Below are positions 51,281 through 62,253 of a DNA stretch of 64,000 nt, piece by piece. The notes below the pieces were generated by a model, which saw nothing but the letters and a program-made list of their open reading frames with translations, made no database searches and was not told the DNA's origin. The DNA is from Oscillospiraceae bacterium. Lineage in GTDB: Bacteria > Bacillota > Clostridia > Oscillospirales > Ruminococcaceae. The stretch lies in the NCBI GenBank assembly GCA_902363145.1, contig CABIZB010000009.1, positions 1-64,000 on the forward strand, in the 5' to 3' direction. The translations under genes and the position numbers were made by a program. The first letter of the stretch is position 1. The number at the start of each line of letters is the position of its first letter.

Positions 51281-53248
51281 TCAACTGTAAATTTTTCTGC
51301 TGTGAATATCATCTATTCCCGATTTTCGATAGAAATATGTGTTTATCACATCTCGCCACTGCCTGCTGTTTTGAAGCTGTTTTTCAAATCGGCTCTCCGC
51401 TTCTCGGTAAATATCCTCGGGCAGCTTCTCTTTAAGAGACTTCCATTTCAGAAGAAGCTCCTCAGCCTTTTGTGCGCCGTCAAAATGGCTGTCATAGATA
51501 TGCTGTATCAGAGTCTTTCCGCTTTTAAGCATATAGGTATAAGGAAGATGATGGAAAAACAAGAGCAATTCCACGGGACAGGTGTCAGGGTTTTCATACA
51601 TCTCTTCATTATGTGGAGCATATTGTGCTGTATATCCCGTTCCCGTGGCTTTTGTCCTGTCTGCGCCCATACCGTTTCTGTCGGAGTAATGATAGGTTCC
51701 CCAAGGGGAATACTCGTACCCGTCAACGTCCACCCCGTAATGATAATGAGGAGTAACCATCCAGCCCACCCCCAATGGCGAGGTGTAGCTTTCGTAAATG
51801 TCCCTTGATGACAAAAGCATTCGGCATATGATATCAGCCGTTTCGTTATCGGTGGTGACCGCCGCCCTTACCCATTCTTCCGCTATTTGCTCAGCCGAAA
51901 GTTCGGGGTCAAAGATCAGTCTGCCGTAGCCGTATAGATTAGCCCCTGCAAGAGGATTCCCTGTCCAGCAAAGATCGCTGCCCACATTTGAAACTCCTGC
52001 CGCTCCCAGAACATTTTTGCTAACAAGCGAACCTTCACCGCCATGATATGTATCAAAATCGAGACATTCCTTCCACATAGGAACAAGGTAACAAAGGTCT
52101 ATCTGCTGTCCTGTGTATTCCTGAGCTATCTGAAATTCGCACAGACAGTTTGTATGGGGCATTGCCCCGAAAAGTGGCGAGACCGCTTCACGAATCTGAA
52201 AATCCATTGGTCCGTTTTTGATCTGGATATAAGCATTGTCAGAGAATTTTCCGTCCAGTGGCTTAAAACAGTCATAAGCCGCCTTTGCCCTGTCTGAAGC
52301 TCTGTCTCTCCAGTCAACATGGCAGTTATACACAAAGCACCGCCATATCACCTTGCCGCCATAGGGCTTTAAGGCAGCCGCAAGCATATTTGCGCCCTCA
52401 GCGTGATCTCTGCCGTAGGAATGGGGTCCGGGACGGTTTTCCGAATCGGCTTTCACAAGAAATCCTCCGAAATCGGGAATGTGGCTGTAAATATTTTCCG
52501 CACTGCATTTCCACCAGCTTATTACCCTTTCATCTAACGGGTCGGCTGTGGACAGTCCGCCAATTTCCATCGGAGCGGCAAAATTCACGCTGAGATACAG
52601 CTTTATGCCGTAATCGGCGAAAGCGTCTGCGATCTTTGCAATATCCGGAAGGAATTTCTCTGTGATAAAATATGTCTCGTTCTTATGCACATTAACATTA
52701 TTAATGCATATGGAATTTATCCCCACAGAGGAAAGAAGTCTTGCATAATCGGTCAGCCTTTTCATATCCGAAACAGGTCTGCCGTTTTCATAAAAAAAGG
52801 AAGTTCCCGAATAACCTCTTTCCACCGTACCGTCGGCATTGTCCCACTGATCTATCATTCTAAGGGGGAAAAAGGGCTTTTCGGTAAGGTTAAGGCTTTC
52901 GGGCAAATATCCCGCAGAGGCGAGTATAAGAAACCTGAAAACGCCGTAAAGAACGCCGTTTTCGTTGCCTCCCTCAACGGTGATATTGTCATCTGAAACG
53001 GTTATTTTGTAGCCACCTTCACCGAGACTTTCATTTTTCCGAAGGATAAAGCACCCTCCCGAAAAAGGCTCGGATATCCTTTCGGAAGTTTTTCCCGTAA
53101 GCCGTTTGTATGCCCTTTCTAGCTCCTTTGCGGCAGAGCTTATTTCCCTGCCGCATGAGAGTACGCATATCCTTGAAAGAAATTTTTCCGCCCATTGCAT
53201 CGAACTGTCCTTGCCGTAAGCAAGCCAGCAGTCATAAAGCATATCCAT
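51281..53248 (-). CDS. aguA: GH67 alpha-glucuronidase
   Basis: Removes 4-O-methylglucuronic acid from the non-reducing end of xylo-oligomers. The 655 residues follow the GH67 layout: [34 protein letters not shown], then [20 protein letters not shown] with the family loop, and a late [20 protein letters not shown] region with the acidic residues. No signal peptide, as usual for GH67. The start at 53248 has GAGAGG 8 bases upstream. It follows the cytoplasmic GH10 by 5 bases and belongs to the same transcript. Confidence 0.95.
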   Translation of the reverse strand: MDMLYDCWLAYGKDSSMQWAEKFLSRICVLSCGREISSAAKELERAYKRLTGKTSERISEPFSGGCFILRKNESLGEGGYKITVSDDNITVEGGNENGVLYGVFRFLILASAGYLPESLNLTEKPFFPLRMIDQWDNADGTVERGYSGTSFFYENGRPVSDMKRLTDYARLLSSVGINSICINNVNVHKNETYFITEKFLPDIAKIADAFADYGIKLYLSVNFAAPMEIGGLSTADPLDERVISWWKCSAENIYSHIPDFGGFLVKADSENRPGPHSYGRDHAEGANMLAAALKPYGGKVIWRCFVYNCHVDWRDRASDRAKAAYDCFKPLDGKFSDNAYIQIKNGPMDFQIREAVSPLFGAMPHTNCLCEFQIAQEYTGQQIDLCYLVPMWKECLDFDTYHGGEGSLVSKNVLGAAGVSNVGSDLCWTGNPLAGANLYGYGRLIFDPELSAEQIAEEWVRAAVTTDNETADIICRMLLSSRDIYESYTSPLGVGWMVTPHYHYGVDVDGYEYSPWGTYHYSDRNGMGADRTKATGTGYTAQYAPHNEEMYENPDTCPVELLLFFHHLPYTYMLKSGKTLIQHIYDSHFDGAQKAEELLLKWKSLKEKLPEDIYREAESRFEKQLQNSRQWRDVINTYFYRKSGIDDIHSRKIYS

Positions 53249-53253
53249 AGCAT

Positions 53254-54480
53254 TTACCTCTCAGATAACTGTAAGCCTTCCTCGATGTCATTGCCGTTGT
53301 TCATAAGGGTATATTTCCTTCCGTCAACTGTAACGGAATACTCTCCCTTGAAGCCGCAAAGCTCAAAACAGCCGTTATCATCGGTCACAGCCGAATACTC
53401 GGTAGACCATTCTTTTTTGATAAGACCCGTGAGCATTTCATAAGAGGGCTTGGGAGAACCGTCTCTTCTCAGAATACCGCTTGGAGCATTGAGCCAGCCG
53501 CCGTCGGTCAGGTCCCAGCCTGTGACCGCCTCCACAAGGGGGTGAGCAAATAAAATACGGTACATTTCCTCAAGCTGATTTTTCTGCTGCTCCTCGTATT
53601 CGGGCAGCGAATCCCAGCTTTCGGGCTGAAAATCGTTCAGGTCAACTATCTCGGGAGGCATAGGCTTTCCCGAAATAAGTGTGTTTTCCGTAAAATGGAT
53701 AGGCAGACCGAAACGCTCAAAACGGCGAAGCACATTTTCAAGCTTTTCTGCGCCCCAATACCCTTGGTGCTGATGAGACTGAATGCCGATAGCGTCAATG
53801 GGAACTCCTGCTTCAAGACATTCCTCAATTACATGAGCATATGCCTCGGAGGTGTTAAAATCGTTTATAAGAAGGACAGCGTGGGGGTCGGCAGCCTTTG
53901 CCGCAGCAAATACGGATTTGATAAGGGGTATTCTTCCGTAATGTCTGCAAAGTCTTGTAACAGCATTGTCATACCTGTCAAAATCGGGCATAATAACAGT
54001 TTCGTTGATAACGTCCCAAAGTCCTACCTTACCCTTGAAAGCACTCACCTCACGAGTAATTCGGTCAAGCTGCTTCTGCATAATTTCCTCATCGCTGTAC
54101 TTTAATAGCCAGTCAGCGCAGACAGTATGCCAGCAAAGAGGGTGTCCCTTTACCTTTGCACCGTCCTTAACAATACGGTCAACGCATTTCATCATTCTGT
54201 CCTGTCTTACATCACCCTCGGAAGGCTCGTACTGTCCCCAGTAAAAAGGAAGTGTGCCGTAATTGAAAAGTTCCTCCCACCGCTTTGCACGGGGAGCAAA
54301 AAGCTCCTTCTTCTCGTCTGTATCGGCATCTGTGTAAGCCAAAACATCAAATGCACCACAACCGAATAAAAACTTGTGGTTTTCAAGCTTAACAATTACC
54401 TGCCTGCCCGAAGCAGGCTTTCCGTCAACATCTGTAATTATGATATTTTTTCTTGCCTTGCGGTGTTCATAGTTATTCAT
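53254..54480 (-). CDS. cytoplasmic GH10 xylanase
   Basis: A 408-residue xylanase with no signal peptide, so it acts on imported oligomers. A short beta domain precedes the barrel. GH10 motifs are [10 protein letters not shown] (111-120), the acid/base in LWDVINETV (Glu160) and the nucleophile in IHFTENTL (Glu265). The C-terminal 45 residues form a small beta domain ([14 protein letters not shown]). It lies 5 bases before aguA and 13 after the esterase; GGAGG precedes the start. Not closely alike to the secreted GH10 at 39394. Confidence 0.94.
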   Translation of the reverse strand: MNNYEHRKARKNIIITDVDGKPASGRQVIVKLENHKFLFGCGAFDVLAYTDADTDEKKELFAPRAKRWEELFNYGTLPFYWGQYEPSEGDVRQDRMMKCVDRIVKDGAKVKGHPLCWHTVCADWLLKYSDEEIMQKQLDRITREVSAFKGKVGLWDVINETVIMPDFDRYDNAVTRLCRHYGRIPLIKSVFAAAKAADPHAVLLINDFNTSEAYAHVIEECLEAGVPIDAIGIQSHQHQGYWGAEKLENVLRRFERFGLPIHFTENTLISGKPMPPEIVDLNDFQPESWDSLPEYEEQQKNQLEEMYRILFAHPLVEAVTGWDLTDGGWLNAPSGILRRDGSPKPSYEMLTGLIKKEWSTEYSAVTDDNGCFELCGFKGEYSVTVDGRKYTLMNNGNDIEEGLQLSER

Positions 54481-54493
54481 TTTTAATACCTCC

Positions 54494-57106
54494 TTACATA
54501 AGAATTATCTTATTTAAAAATTCCGATATATCATTAATTTCCTTTTTTCGTGCCTTTTCGGAAAAGCCGTGATCTTCACCCTCATACAGGATAAGCTCAG
54601 CGTTTTTTAAGGCTTTGACTGCCTTCTTTGCGTAGCCAACATTTACCACGCTGTCCGAAGTGCCGTGCATAATAAGAACGGGGGCGGTGTATTCTCCGAG
54701 CTTTTCAAAAACATCATATCGGGGAACACCGTCATAATATTTTTTTGAAATGGTAAATCCCATAAATTCAAAGGGTTTGGTCATTTTTGAAGGATTCCTT
54801 CCCAGCCACTGATCGGGAATACAGAACGCAGGATACAAAAGAACCAGACCCGAAATATCCTTTCTCTTTGCCCCTGTGAGAGCCGAAACAAAGCCGCCCT
54901 GACTTTCACCGTACAAAAAGAGCTTTTCGGGGAATACGTTGTTCTTTATATAATCGATCACAACTTCCAGATCGGATATTTCCGTGGAGACGCTCATATC
55001 AATTCCGCTGCCAATGCTTTTTGAACCAAATCCCCCGCCGCAGAAATCAAAGGCATATGCCCTGAAACCTCTTTCGGCAAGAGCTGCGGCAATATCGGAG
55101 GTGCTTTCAAGATTCTGATTGTAGCCGTGGCTCAGAATAACGGCACATTTATTATCCTGATGCAGGGGATAATATTCACGGACAAAGATACCGCTTCCGA
55201 TAAAGTACTCTTTCCATAATGTTTTCTGAATTACGGGCAGCCTGAACGGAGTTACGGGAAGCCCCGTATTGATGAAAAGATCGGGCTTGACAGGGTCGTT
55301 TTCCCAGGCATATCTGAGTAAAACAGGAGCATTCTCACTCTTATAACGAAGCTCTAAGCCATTATCCGTAAGCCTTGCTGAGGGACGGAGAATTTCTCCC
55401 TTTAAAGTAATAAGCTCAAAATGCTTCGGCGGGTCGTTTACCATTCTGACAGCCTTGGTATCTGTAAATGACAGCAGTATCCTGCCGTCCTCAATAAGCT
55501 CTGCACTGAGGGGGAAAATGTCCTCGGGAACAAGGTTGTCCTTATATATGAGCCGCTCTGCGCAGAGTGCAAGCCTTCGTCCCACATCACGCTTATTGAT
55601 AGGGTGAAGATCGTTTGATTCCCCTATGTCTATTGTCACTGCCATAGCAGTTTCGGGAATATCAAGACATTTTAGCTGCTGCTCTCTTACCTGTGCCCAT
55701 GACAGCGGTACAACGCACCGAACAGGGTCATCAAAATTGCAGAGCTGTGTAAAAATCACGGGAATTTCATAGCCGCAGCGTTCCCTGTACATATTCACAA
55801 ATGCTTTGAACAGCTCATAATATCTTTCGGGAGCACTGTCATTGGATTCGCCCTGATACCATATCAGTCCCTTGAATTTTATGCCGAAAGCGGGAGCGGT
55901 AAGTGAGCCATACATTGAAAGCGGCAGTCCTTGAAAGAATACATCGGGAGAAATATATTCACCCCTTGCAGCCACAGCGTATTCCCATTCACCCGAAAGA
56001 TCAATGAGCTTATCTCCAAGCTTCAGACAGTAATTTTTACCCTCAACGAATCCTCCCCTGCCCTGTCTTACTTCAAGACGGATATGCAGGGTATTTTCAC
56101 CTCTACGCAGTACTCCCTCGGGAACGGGATAAATTCTCGGCGGATACATATAGCCTGTTGAACCAACCGAACCCCCGTTAACAAACACCTCGTCAGCATC
56201 TATCATTGCACCGAGAACAAGCACCGCACCTGAAATATCCATATCATCGGAAATTACAAAGTTGTTTCTGAACCATATCCTACCGCAGAAATTTGAAAGC
56301 ATGGGGTCATCTCTGAAATAGAAAGGAATACGGCATTTTGTAAATTCGGGAGGAGAAGTAAAAATATTCCCCGAAACACTGTCCTTTTTTTCAAGCTCTG
56401 CACACCATTTTGCGTACTTTGCCCTGTCAGCCTCAGCCGTATTTTTTTCATAACCCTGAACAGTGCAGCGGGCAAGGAACTCCTCATAGCCTCCCAGCTC
56501 CATAAGCATTCCGTATGGCATTCTCGCTTCAACGGGAGAACCTCCCGCAGAGGTGTTCACAAGTCCGATGGGAACATTGAGCTTTTCCGAAAGTTTTTCG
56601 GAAAAATAATATCCTGCCGCACTCATATTCAGAATGTCATTTCCCAGGGCGTATTTCCACTCGCCGCCCTGAAAATCGTCATATTCCTCGTCTTTTCCGA
56701 AGCAGCACACAACGGGCACACGAAATTCTCTTATAAACCTGCTGCCTTTGGGAATTTTAGGGTCTAAGGGGTCAATGGTACGAAAAATTGGCAGCTCCAT
56801 ATTTGACTGACCGCTTATGTGATAAAGCTCACCAAAAAGAACATCGGAAAATACTATCTTCTCGCCGCCGCAGGAAAAAGTCAATGTGTAGCTTTCAAAT
56901 GAAGGCGGATATGGGGGAATAATTATTTCATATTCCCCGTTTTCATTTGAAACGGCAGATAATACCCTTTCAACGCCGCTGCTCCCTGAAACAGTAAGTG
57001 TTATCTTTTCATCGGAAGGTGACTTTCCGTGAACACAGTTCTCTGTTGCACTTTGAAGTATCATATGATCTCCAAAGAACCGCATTACTGTAAATTTTTC
57101 GCTCAT
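54494..57106 (-). CDS. two-domain esterase: SGNH (SASA) acetyl esterase plus alpha/beta hydrolase
   Basis: An 870-residue fusion. The first 600 residues resemble sialate O-acetylesterase/CE-type SGNH enzymes with the nucleophile in ISGQSNMELP (Ser101), a galactose-binding-like insertion near 265-380 and GLIWYQGESNDS. The last 240 are an alpha/beta hydrolase with VILSHGYNQN, nucleophile GESQGG (Ser735), Asp818 (HGTSDSVV) and His846 (GEDHGF). I infer acetyl- plus feruloyl- or other acyl-esterase activity on xylan oligomers. No signal peptide. Start at 57106 (ATG) has GGAG 11 bases upstream; a GTG at 57115 overlaps xylB. Confidence 0.85.
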   Translation of the reverse strand: MSEKFTVMRFFGDHMILQSATENCVHGKSPSDEKITLTVSGSSGVERVLSAVSNENGEYEIIIPPYPPSFESYTLTFSCGGEKIVFSDVLFGELYHISGQSNMELPIFRTIDPLDPKIPKGSRFIREFRVPVVCCFGKDEEYDDFQGGEWKYALGNDILNMSAAGYYFSEKLSEKLNVPIGLVNTSAGGSPVEARMPYGMLMELGGYEEFLARCTVQGYEKNTAEADRAKYAKWCAELEKKDSVSGNIFTSPPEFTKCRIPFYFRDDPMLSNFCGRIWFRNNFVISDDMDISGAVLVLGAMIDADEVFVNGGSVGSTGYMYPPRIYPVPEGVLRRGENTLHIRLEVRQGRGGFVEGKNYCLKLGDKLIDLSGEWEYAVAARGEYISPDVFFQGLPLSMYGSLTAPAFGIKFKGLIWYQGESNDSAPERYYELFKAFVNMYRERCGYEIPVIFTQLCNFDDPVRCVVPLSWAQVREQQLKCLDIPETAMAVTIDIGESNDLHPINKRDVGRRLALCAERLIYKDNLVPEDIFPLSAELIEDGRILLSFTDTKAVRMVNDPPKHFELITLKGEILRPSARLTDNGLELRYKSENAPVLLRYAWENDPVKPDLFINTGLPVTPFRLPVIQKTLWKEYFIGSGIFVREYYPLHQDNKCAVILSHGYNQNLESTSDIAAALAERGFRAYAFDFCGGGFGSKSIGSGIDMSVSTEISDLEVVIDYIKNNVFPEKLFLYGESQGGFVSALTGAKRKDISGLVLLYPAFCIPDQWLGRNPSKMTKPFEFMGFTISKKYYDGVPRYDVFEKLGEYTAPVLIMHGTSDSVVNVGYAKKAVKALKNAELILYEGEDHGFSEKARKKEINDISEFLNKIILM

Positions 57107-57111
57107 ACCTC

Positions 57112-58635
57112 TCACATCTCCGCAAGCTCTTTCATCTGCTCCTTTACAGCCGGATAAACCTTGTCATACAGTCTGAAAAACTTCTCATAAACAGGAACAT
57201 TTTCGGTGATCGGCTCCTGAACCTTGTCAACACCGCAGATCACCTCGCAAGCCTCGGGAACGGATGCGTAAATGCCTGCCGCTACCATGGCAAGGATAGC
57301 AACGCCCAGTGCAGGGCCTTCCTTAGATGCAGATGTCTTTACGGGGCAAGCGTAAAGGTCAGCAAGCATCTGTCTCCACAGAGGTGAGCTTCCGCCGCCT
57401 CCGCACGCCATCATATCGGAAACGTTGATATTCATTTCACGGCATATCTCCATGCAGTCACGGAGAGAATATGCAACACCCTCCATAACGGCTCTGAGCA
57501 TATCCTTTTTGGTGTGCATTGCGGAAAGTCCGAAAAACATTCCTCTTGCATCGGGGTCAAGGTGAGGTGTGCGCTCACCCATGAGGTAGGGAAGATAAAG
57601 AAGTCTGTTTGCACCGATGGGTACTGTCTCTGCTTCCTTGTCCATGAGGTAGTATTCGTCAACGCCCATGTACTTTGCGGTCTCCTTTTCAGCATTGCAG
57701 AAGTTGTCTCTGAACCATTTGAGAGAAAGTCCTGCGCCCTGCGTAACTCCCATGATATGCCATGCTCCGGGAACTGCTGCACAGCAGGTGTGAACACGTC
57801 CCTTGGGGTCAATAGAAACCTGTGAAGTATGAGCAAAAACAACTCCGCTTGTGCCGATAGTTGTGAAAGCCTTGCCGTCGGTAACAACGCCTGTTCCAAC
57901 AGCCGCAGCAGCATTGTCTCCTGCGCCGCCTGCAACGATAGTTCCTGCCTTGAGACCTGTAAGCTCGGCAGCTTTTTCGGTTATCTTTCCTGTTACCTCG
58001 CAGGACTCATATACCTTTGCCAGCATGGACATATCAATACCCAGCTTGTCACAGATCTCCTTGCTCCAGCAGCGGTGCGGAACATCAAGAAGCTGCATTC
58101 CCGATGCGTCGGAGACCTCGGTAGCATACTCGCCTGTAAGCATAAACCTTATGTAATCCTTGGGGAGAAGGATATGGCGGCACTTTGCATAGTTCTCAGG
58201 CTCATTGTTCTTTACCCAGAGGATCTTTGCGGCAGTCCAGCCTGTAAGAGCAGGATTGGCAGTTATCTCAATGAGCTTTTCTCTGCCAACCTTTTCGTTC
58301 ATTTCTTCAACTTCAGCGGCAGTTCTCTGGTCGCACCAGATAATGGACTTTCTGATGACCTCGTTGTTTTCGTCCAGCATTACAAGGCCGTGCATCTGTC
58401 CCGAAAGACCAACGCCCACGATATCCTCCTTGGAAACGCCGCTCTTTGCGATAACACCCTTTATGGTATTTACAGCCGCATTGTACCAGTCAGCAGGATC
58501 CTGCTCCGCATAGCCGTTCTTGGGCTGATACATGGGATATTCTATTGTCATTGAAGCGATAACAGTGCCCTTTTCATCAAAAAGAACAGTCTTTGTTCCG
58601 CTTGTTCCCAAATCTACTCCGATAACATATCTCAT
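57112..58635 (-). CDS. xylB: xylulokinase
   Basis: Phosphorylates D-xylulose to xylulose-5-phosphate. The 507 residues are FGGY kinase-like: GVDLGTSGTKTVLFDEKG (6-23) is the ATP-phosphate loop, QDPADWYNA and VGLSGQMHGLV carry the sugar-binding region, TGWTAAKILWVKNNEP the FGGY-I segment and MACGGGGSSPLWRQMLADL the ATP site. AAGGAG lies 10 bases before the start. It follows xylA with a 167-base gap that contains a hairpin. Confidence 0.95.
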   Translation of the reverse strand: MRYVIGVDLGTSGTKTVLFDEKGTVIASMTIEYPMYQPKNGYAEQDPADWYNAAVNTIKGVIAKSGVSKEDIVGVGLSGQMHGLVMLDENNEVIRKSIIWCDQRTAAEVEEMNEKVGREKLIEITANPALTGWTAAKILWVKNNEPENYAKCRHILLPKDYIRFMLTGEYATEVSDASGMQLLDVPHRCWSKEICDKLGIDMSMLAKVYESCEVTGKITEKAAELTGLKAGTIVAGGAGDNAAAAVGTGVVTDGKAFTTIGTSGVVFAHTSQVSIDPKGRVHTCCAAVPGAWHIMGVTQGAGLSLKWFRDNFCNAEKETAKYMGVDEYYLMDKEAETVPIGANRLLYLPYLMGERTPHLDPDARGMFFGLSAMHTKKDMLRAVMEGVAYSLRDCMEICREMNINVSDMMACGGGGSSPLWRQMLADLYACPVKTSASKEGPALGVAILAMVAAGIYASVPEACEVICGVDKVQEPITENVPVYEKFFRLYDKVYPAVKEQMKELAEM

Positions 58636-58659
58636 AGCTATTTACTCCTTATATAACGC

Positions 58660-58682
58660 TGCCCCTGTTTTCACAGGGGCAA
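58660..58682 (-). promoter_or_regulatory. hairpin in the xylA-xylB gap
   Basis: GCCCCTG and CAGGGGC pair around TGAAAA, 27 bases before the xylB start, with no T-run. It may be a processing or stabilising element that sets the xylA:xylB ratio. Confidence 0.45.
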
Positions 58683-58802
58683 TTTGTTTATTCAAAGATA
58701 CTTATTGTGTCAGACAGTTCGCTTCATAATAAAGTTGTCGAGCCACAAAAACGGGGAATTTTACGCAATCTCCTCAACGAGATGGCGGCAGCGACTCGCT
58801 GC

Positions 58803-60125
58803 TCAAACAGAGAACATGATGTTGTTCATGATGGACTCGAGCATTTCCTGTCTGCCGCTGCAGAGGGAATCTACTACCTCGCCCTTTTCAAGAGCATACT
58901 TTTCAAGGTCAGCCATGGTAGCCTTGCCGCTGATGATGTCTGCGCCGATGCCTGTCTTCCAGGAAGCGTAACGATCTTCAACGAACTTGTCAATTCTGCC
59001 GTCCTCAATAAGCTTGAGAGCGATCTTGTAACCAAGTGCGAATGTATCCATACCTGCAATGTAGCTGTGGAAGATATCCTCACGGGTGTAGGAGCCTCTT
59101 CTTGCCTTTGCATCGAAGTTGAGACCGCCGTTGGTGAAACCGCCTGCCTTGATAACTTCATACATGCAGAGAGCTGCATCATATACATTTGTGGGGAACT
59201 GGTCGGTATCCCAGCCAAGAAGAGGATCGCCCTGGTTTGCGTCGATAGAACCGAATACGCCGTTGTCTCTTGCAACTCTCAGTTCATGCTGGAAGGTGTG
59301 CTGAGCAAGTGTAGCATGGTTTGCTTCAATGTTCATCTTGAAATCCTTGTCAAGGCCGTACTTGCGGAGGAAGCCGAGAACAGTTGCTGTATCGAAATCA
59401 TACTGGTGCTTTGTAGGCTCCTTGGGCTTAGGCTCTATGTAGAAATCGCCTGTGTAGCCGATGGAACGAGCATAGTCAACGGTCATTCTCATAAGACGAG
59501 CCATATTGTCCTGCTCAAGAGCCATATTGGTGTTGAGAAGAGTCTCATAGCCCTCACGGCCGCCCCAGAATACGTAGCCCTTACCGCCGAGCTTAACGGT
59601 TGCTTCAACAGCCTTCTTGATCTGAGCTGCAGAGTAAGCGAAAACATCAGCAGAGGGAGATGTACCTGCGCCGTGCATATAACGGGGGTGATCGAAGCAC
59701 TTTGCTGTGCCCCAGAGAAGCTTCTTGCCTGTTTCAGCCTGCTTCTTTTCAAGGTATGCAACTACCTTGTCAAGCTCTGCGTTTGTTTCTGCAAGTGAGC
59801 CAAACTCGGGAGAAAGGTCTCTGTCGTGGAAGCAGTAGTAGTCGATAGAAAGCTTGTCCATTATCTCAAAAGCAGCGTCAACCTTTGCTATAGCTCTCTT
59901 CTCGGGGTCTGTTTCGCCCCAGGTCTTATCGGTAGTGCCGCAGCCGAACATATCTGTTCCGTCGCCGCCCATGGTGTGCCACCAGGAAAGAGCAAATTTA
60001 AGCTGCTCTCTCATAGGCTTGCCGTTTACTACCTCATCGGGGTTGTAGTACTTGAACGCCAGGGGATTTGTGCTGTTCTTGCCCTCGTAAGGGATCTTAC
60101 CGATATTCTTAAAAAAATCGCTCAT
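58803..60125 (-). CDS. xylA: xylose isomerase
   Basis: Converts D-xylose to D-xylulose. The 440 residues are the class II (longer) form, with metal-site motifs: FHDRDLSPE (His/Asp near 100), [23 protein letters not shown] (Glu232 region) and [10 protein letters not shown], and FDAKARR near the end. The start at 60125 (MSDFFKN) has GGAGG 9 bases upstream; the longer frame would use a TTG inside the ribosome site. It lies between GH3 and xylB in the xylan gene run. Confidence 0.97.
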   Translation of the reverse strand: MSDFFKNIGKIPYEGKNSTNPLAFKYYNPDEVVNGKPMREQLKFALSWWHTMGGDGTDMFGCGTTDKTWGETDPEKRAIAKVDAAFEIMDKLSIDYYCFHDRDLSPEFGSLAETNAELDKVVAYLEKKQAETGKKLLWGTAKCFDHPRYMHGAGTSPSADVFAYSAAQIKKAVEATVKLGGKGYVFWGGREGYETLLNTNMALEQDNMARLMRMTVDYARSIGYTGDFYIEPKPKEPTKHQYDFDTATVLGFLRKYGLDKDFKMNIEANHATLAQHTFQHELRVARDNGVFGSIDANQGDPLLGWDTDQFPTNVYDAALCMYEVIKAGGFTNGGLNFDAKARRGSYTREDIFHSYIAGMDTFALGYKIALKLIEDGRIDKFVEDRYASWKTGIGADIISGKATMADLEKYALEKGEVVDSLCSGRQEMLESIMNNIMFSV

Positions 60126-60147
60126 TGTTTTTTCCTCCAAATTAAAA

Positions 60148-62226
60148 TTAAAGATTTATTTCAGTGACGGCACATTTATTGCCGCACAGAGTTTCGCTTA
60201 TTGCGTCGGGCTGATGTGTGCCCGCATAAAGGGTGAATCTACTGCCAAAACGCTTTCTTTCGCCCTTTTCGTCCACAGCGGTGAATGCTCTTTCGGGAAC
60301 GGGTATTGTAACAGTTACCTTCTCGCCCGCATCAAGGCTAATGCGCTTGAAACCGCAAAGGCTTACATTGGTAACTGCATTTTCAGAGTAGTCCTTGATG
60401 TAAAGCTCAATAACGTCCTCGGTGGCATTCTTGCCCTTGTTCTCAGCGGAAACAACAGCAGAGCCGTCCTTGTACTCCACCGATGTGCATACGATATCTC
60501 CGTAAGTCAGACCGAAGCCGAAGGGATAAAGCACATTGTTTTCCGCAAAGCGGTAGGTGCGGTTCTTCATTGAGTAATCCGTAAATTCGGGAAGCAGCTC
60601 CGACTTTTCATAGAAGGTAACCGGAAGCTTGCCCGAAGGACTTACATCGCCGAAAAGAATTTCAGCAAGAGCCGTTCCGCCCTCAGAACCGGGGTACCAT
60701 GTGTGGATAAGAGCGTCGGGAGCACATTCGGTATTTACAGCACTTCCCGCAGCGCATACCACAACCACAGGCTTGCCTGTTTTCATGATCTTGTCAACGA
60801 GAATGCGCTGGCTTTCGGGGAGACGGATATCATTCTTGTCACCCGAGGAAAATTCGTTTCCTGTGTCGCCCTCCTCGCCCTCGATAGTGGAGTCAAGACC
60901 CACGCAGAGAATAACAACATCAGCATTTTCAGCCGCAGCCATAGCCTCCGCATATCTGTCACCGGGCATTGCAAGACCCGATACCTTCTGCTTGTAAAGA
61001 TGACAACCCTCGGCATAGATGACCCTGCCTTCAAACCTGTCCTGAATGCCCTCCAGGAAAGTGATGTATCTGTCGGCAGTACCGTTGTAATTGCCTTCAA
61101 GAACAATTCTGCTGTTGCTGTTGGGACCGATAACCGCAATGGTATTGACCTTGTTTTTATCAAGGGGAAGAATGCCGTTGTTTTTGAGAAGAACCATTGA
61201 CTTTTCCGCACATTCAAGAGAAACCTTTTTATGCTCGACACAGGAGACAATATTATAAGGAATATCATCAAACTCGGTCTTATCGTCGAACATACCAAGT
61301 CTTATGCGTGTCCTCATAAGATGAACGCAGGCTTTTCTGATGTCCTCCTTAGTAACAAGACCCTCGTCTAAAGCCGCAAGCACATTAACATAAGTACAGC
61401 CGCAGTTCACATCGCAGCCTGCTGTAAGAGCAAGCGCAGCCGACTCCACCGCATTTTTCGTAAGACCGTGATGCTCGTGGAAATCCCTGATAGCCCAGCA
61501 GTCGGAAACGAAATATCCGTCAAAGCCCCATTCACTCAGCTTGCCCATAAGAAACTTGCTTGCGCAGGCGCCTTCTCCGTTTACCCTGTTGTATGCGCCC
61601 ATTACGCTTTCGACCTTTGCTTCCTTAACAAGGGCTTCAAATGCGGGAAGATAGGTTTCCTCCATGTCCTTCTGTGTAGCCTCGGCGTTAAATTCATGCC
61701 TTATGGACTCAGGACCGCTGTGAACGGCAAAATGCTTTGCGCAGGCAGCGGTTTTCATGACCTCTCCGTCACCCTGCAGACCTCTTACATATGCCTTGCC
61801 GTTTTCGGCTGTAAGGAAAGGATCTTCGCCATAAGTCTCATGACCTCTGCCCCATCTCGGGTCTCTGAAAATGTTGATGTTGGGAGCCCAGAGAGTAAGT
61901 CCCTTGTAAATGTCCCTGTCATCGTATTTTGTGTAAACGTTGTATTTTGCCCTCGCCTCGGTGGAGGTGATGTCTCCCGCCTTTTCCACAAGTTCGGTGT
62001 CAAACATGGCAGCCATACCGATAGCCTGAGGGAACATTGTTGCAACGCCCGAACGTGCAAGACCGTGGAGACCCTCATTCCACCAGTTATACGCAGGAAT
62101 GCCCAGTCTCGGGACAGAAGGAGCATCGTATCTAAGCTGACCCGCCTGCTCCTCAACGGTCATTTCATCAACCAGAGCTTTCGCTCTTTCAAGGGCAGAA
62201 AGAGATTTGTCAAGATATTTTTTCAT
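60148..62226 (-). CDS. GH3 beta-xylosidase/beta-glucosidase
   Basis: A 692-residue GH3 enzyme with no signal peptide. Domain 1 has [35 protein letters not shown] and the nucleophile in FVSDCWAI (Asp242); domain 2 has [18 protein letters not shown] and a fibronectin-like C-terminal domain follows [14 protein letters not shown] [10 protein letters not shown]. The WNEGLHG/ETYGEDP pattern is that of beta-xylosidases. It would release xylose from short oligomers. It is 22 bases before xylA and 27 after the mutarotase-like gene. Confidence 0.93.
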   Translation of the reverse strand: MKKYLDKSLSALERAKALVDEMTVEEQAGQLRYDAPSVPRLGIPAYNWWNEGLHGLARSGVATMFPQAIGMAAMFDTELVEKAGDITSTEARAKYNVYTKYDDRDIYKGLTLWAPNINIFRDPRWGRGHETYGEDPFLTAENGKAYVRGLQGDGEVMKTAACAKHFAVHSGPESIRHEFNAEATQKDMEETYLPAFEALVKEAKVESVMGAYNRVNGEGACASKFLMGKLSEWGFDGYFVSDCWAIRDFHEHHGLTKNAVESAALALTAGCDVNCGCTYVNVLAALDEGLVTKEDIRKACVHLMRTRIRLGMFDDKTEFDDIPYNIVSCVEHKKVSLECAEKSMVLLKNNGILPLDKNKVNTIAVIGPNSNSRIVLEGNYNGTADRYITFLEGIQDRFEGRVIYAEGCHLYKQKVSGLAMPGDRYAEAMAAAENADVVILCVGLDSTIEGEEGDTGNEFSSGDKNDIRLPESQRILVDKIMKTGKPVVVVCAAGSAVNTECAPDALIHTWYPGSEGGTALAEILFGDVSPSGKLPVTFYEKSELLPEFTDYSMKNRTYRFAENNVLYPFGFGLTYGDIVCTSVEYKDGSAVVSAENKGKNATEDVIELYIKDYSENAVTNVSLCGFKRISLDAGEKVTVTIPVPERAFTAVDEKGERKRFGSRFTLYAGTHQPDAISETLCGNKCAVTEINL

Positions 62227-62253
62227 TTTCTCTGATTCCTTTCAAGGATGATT

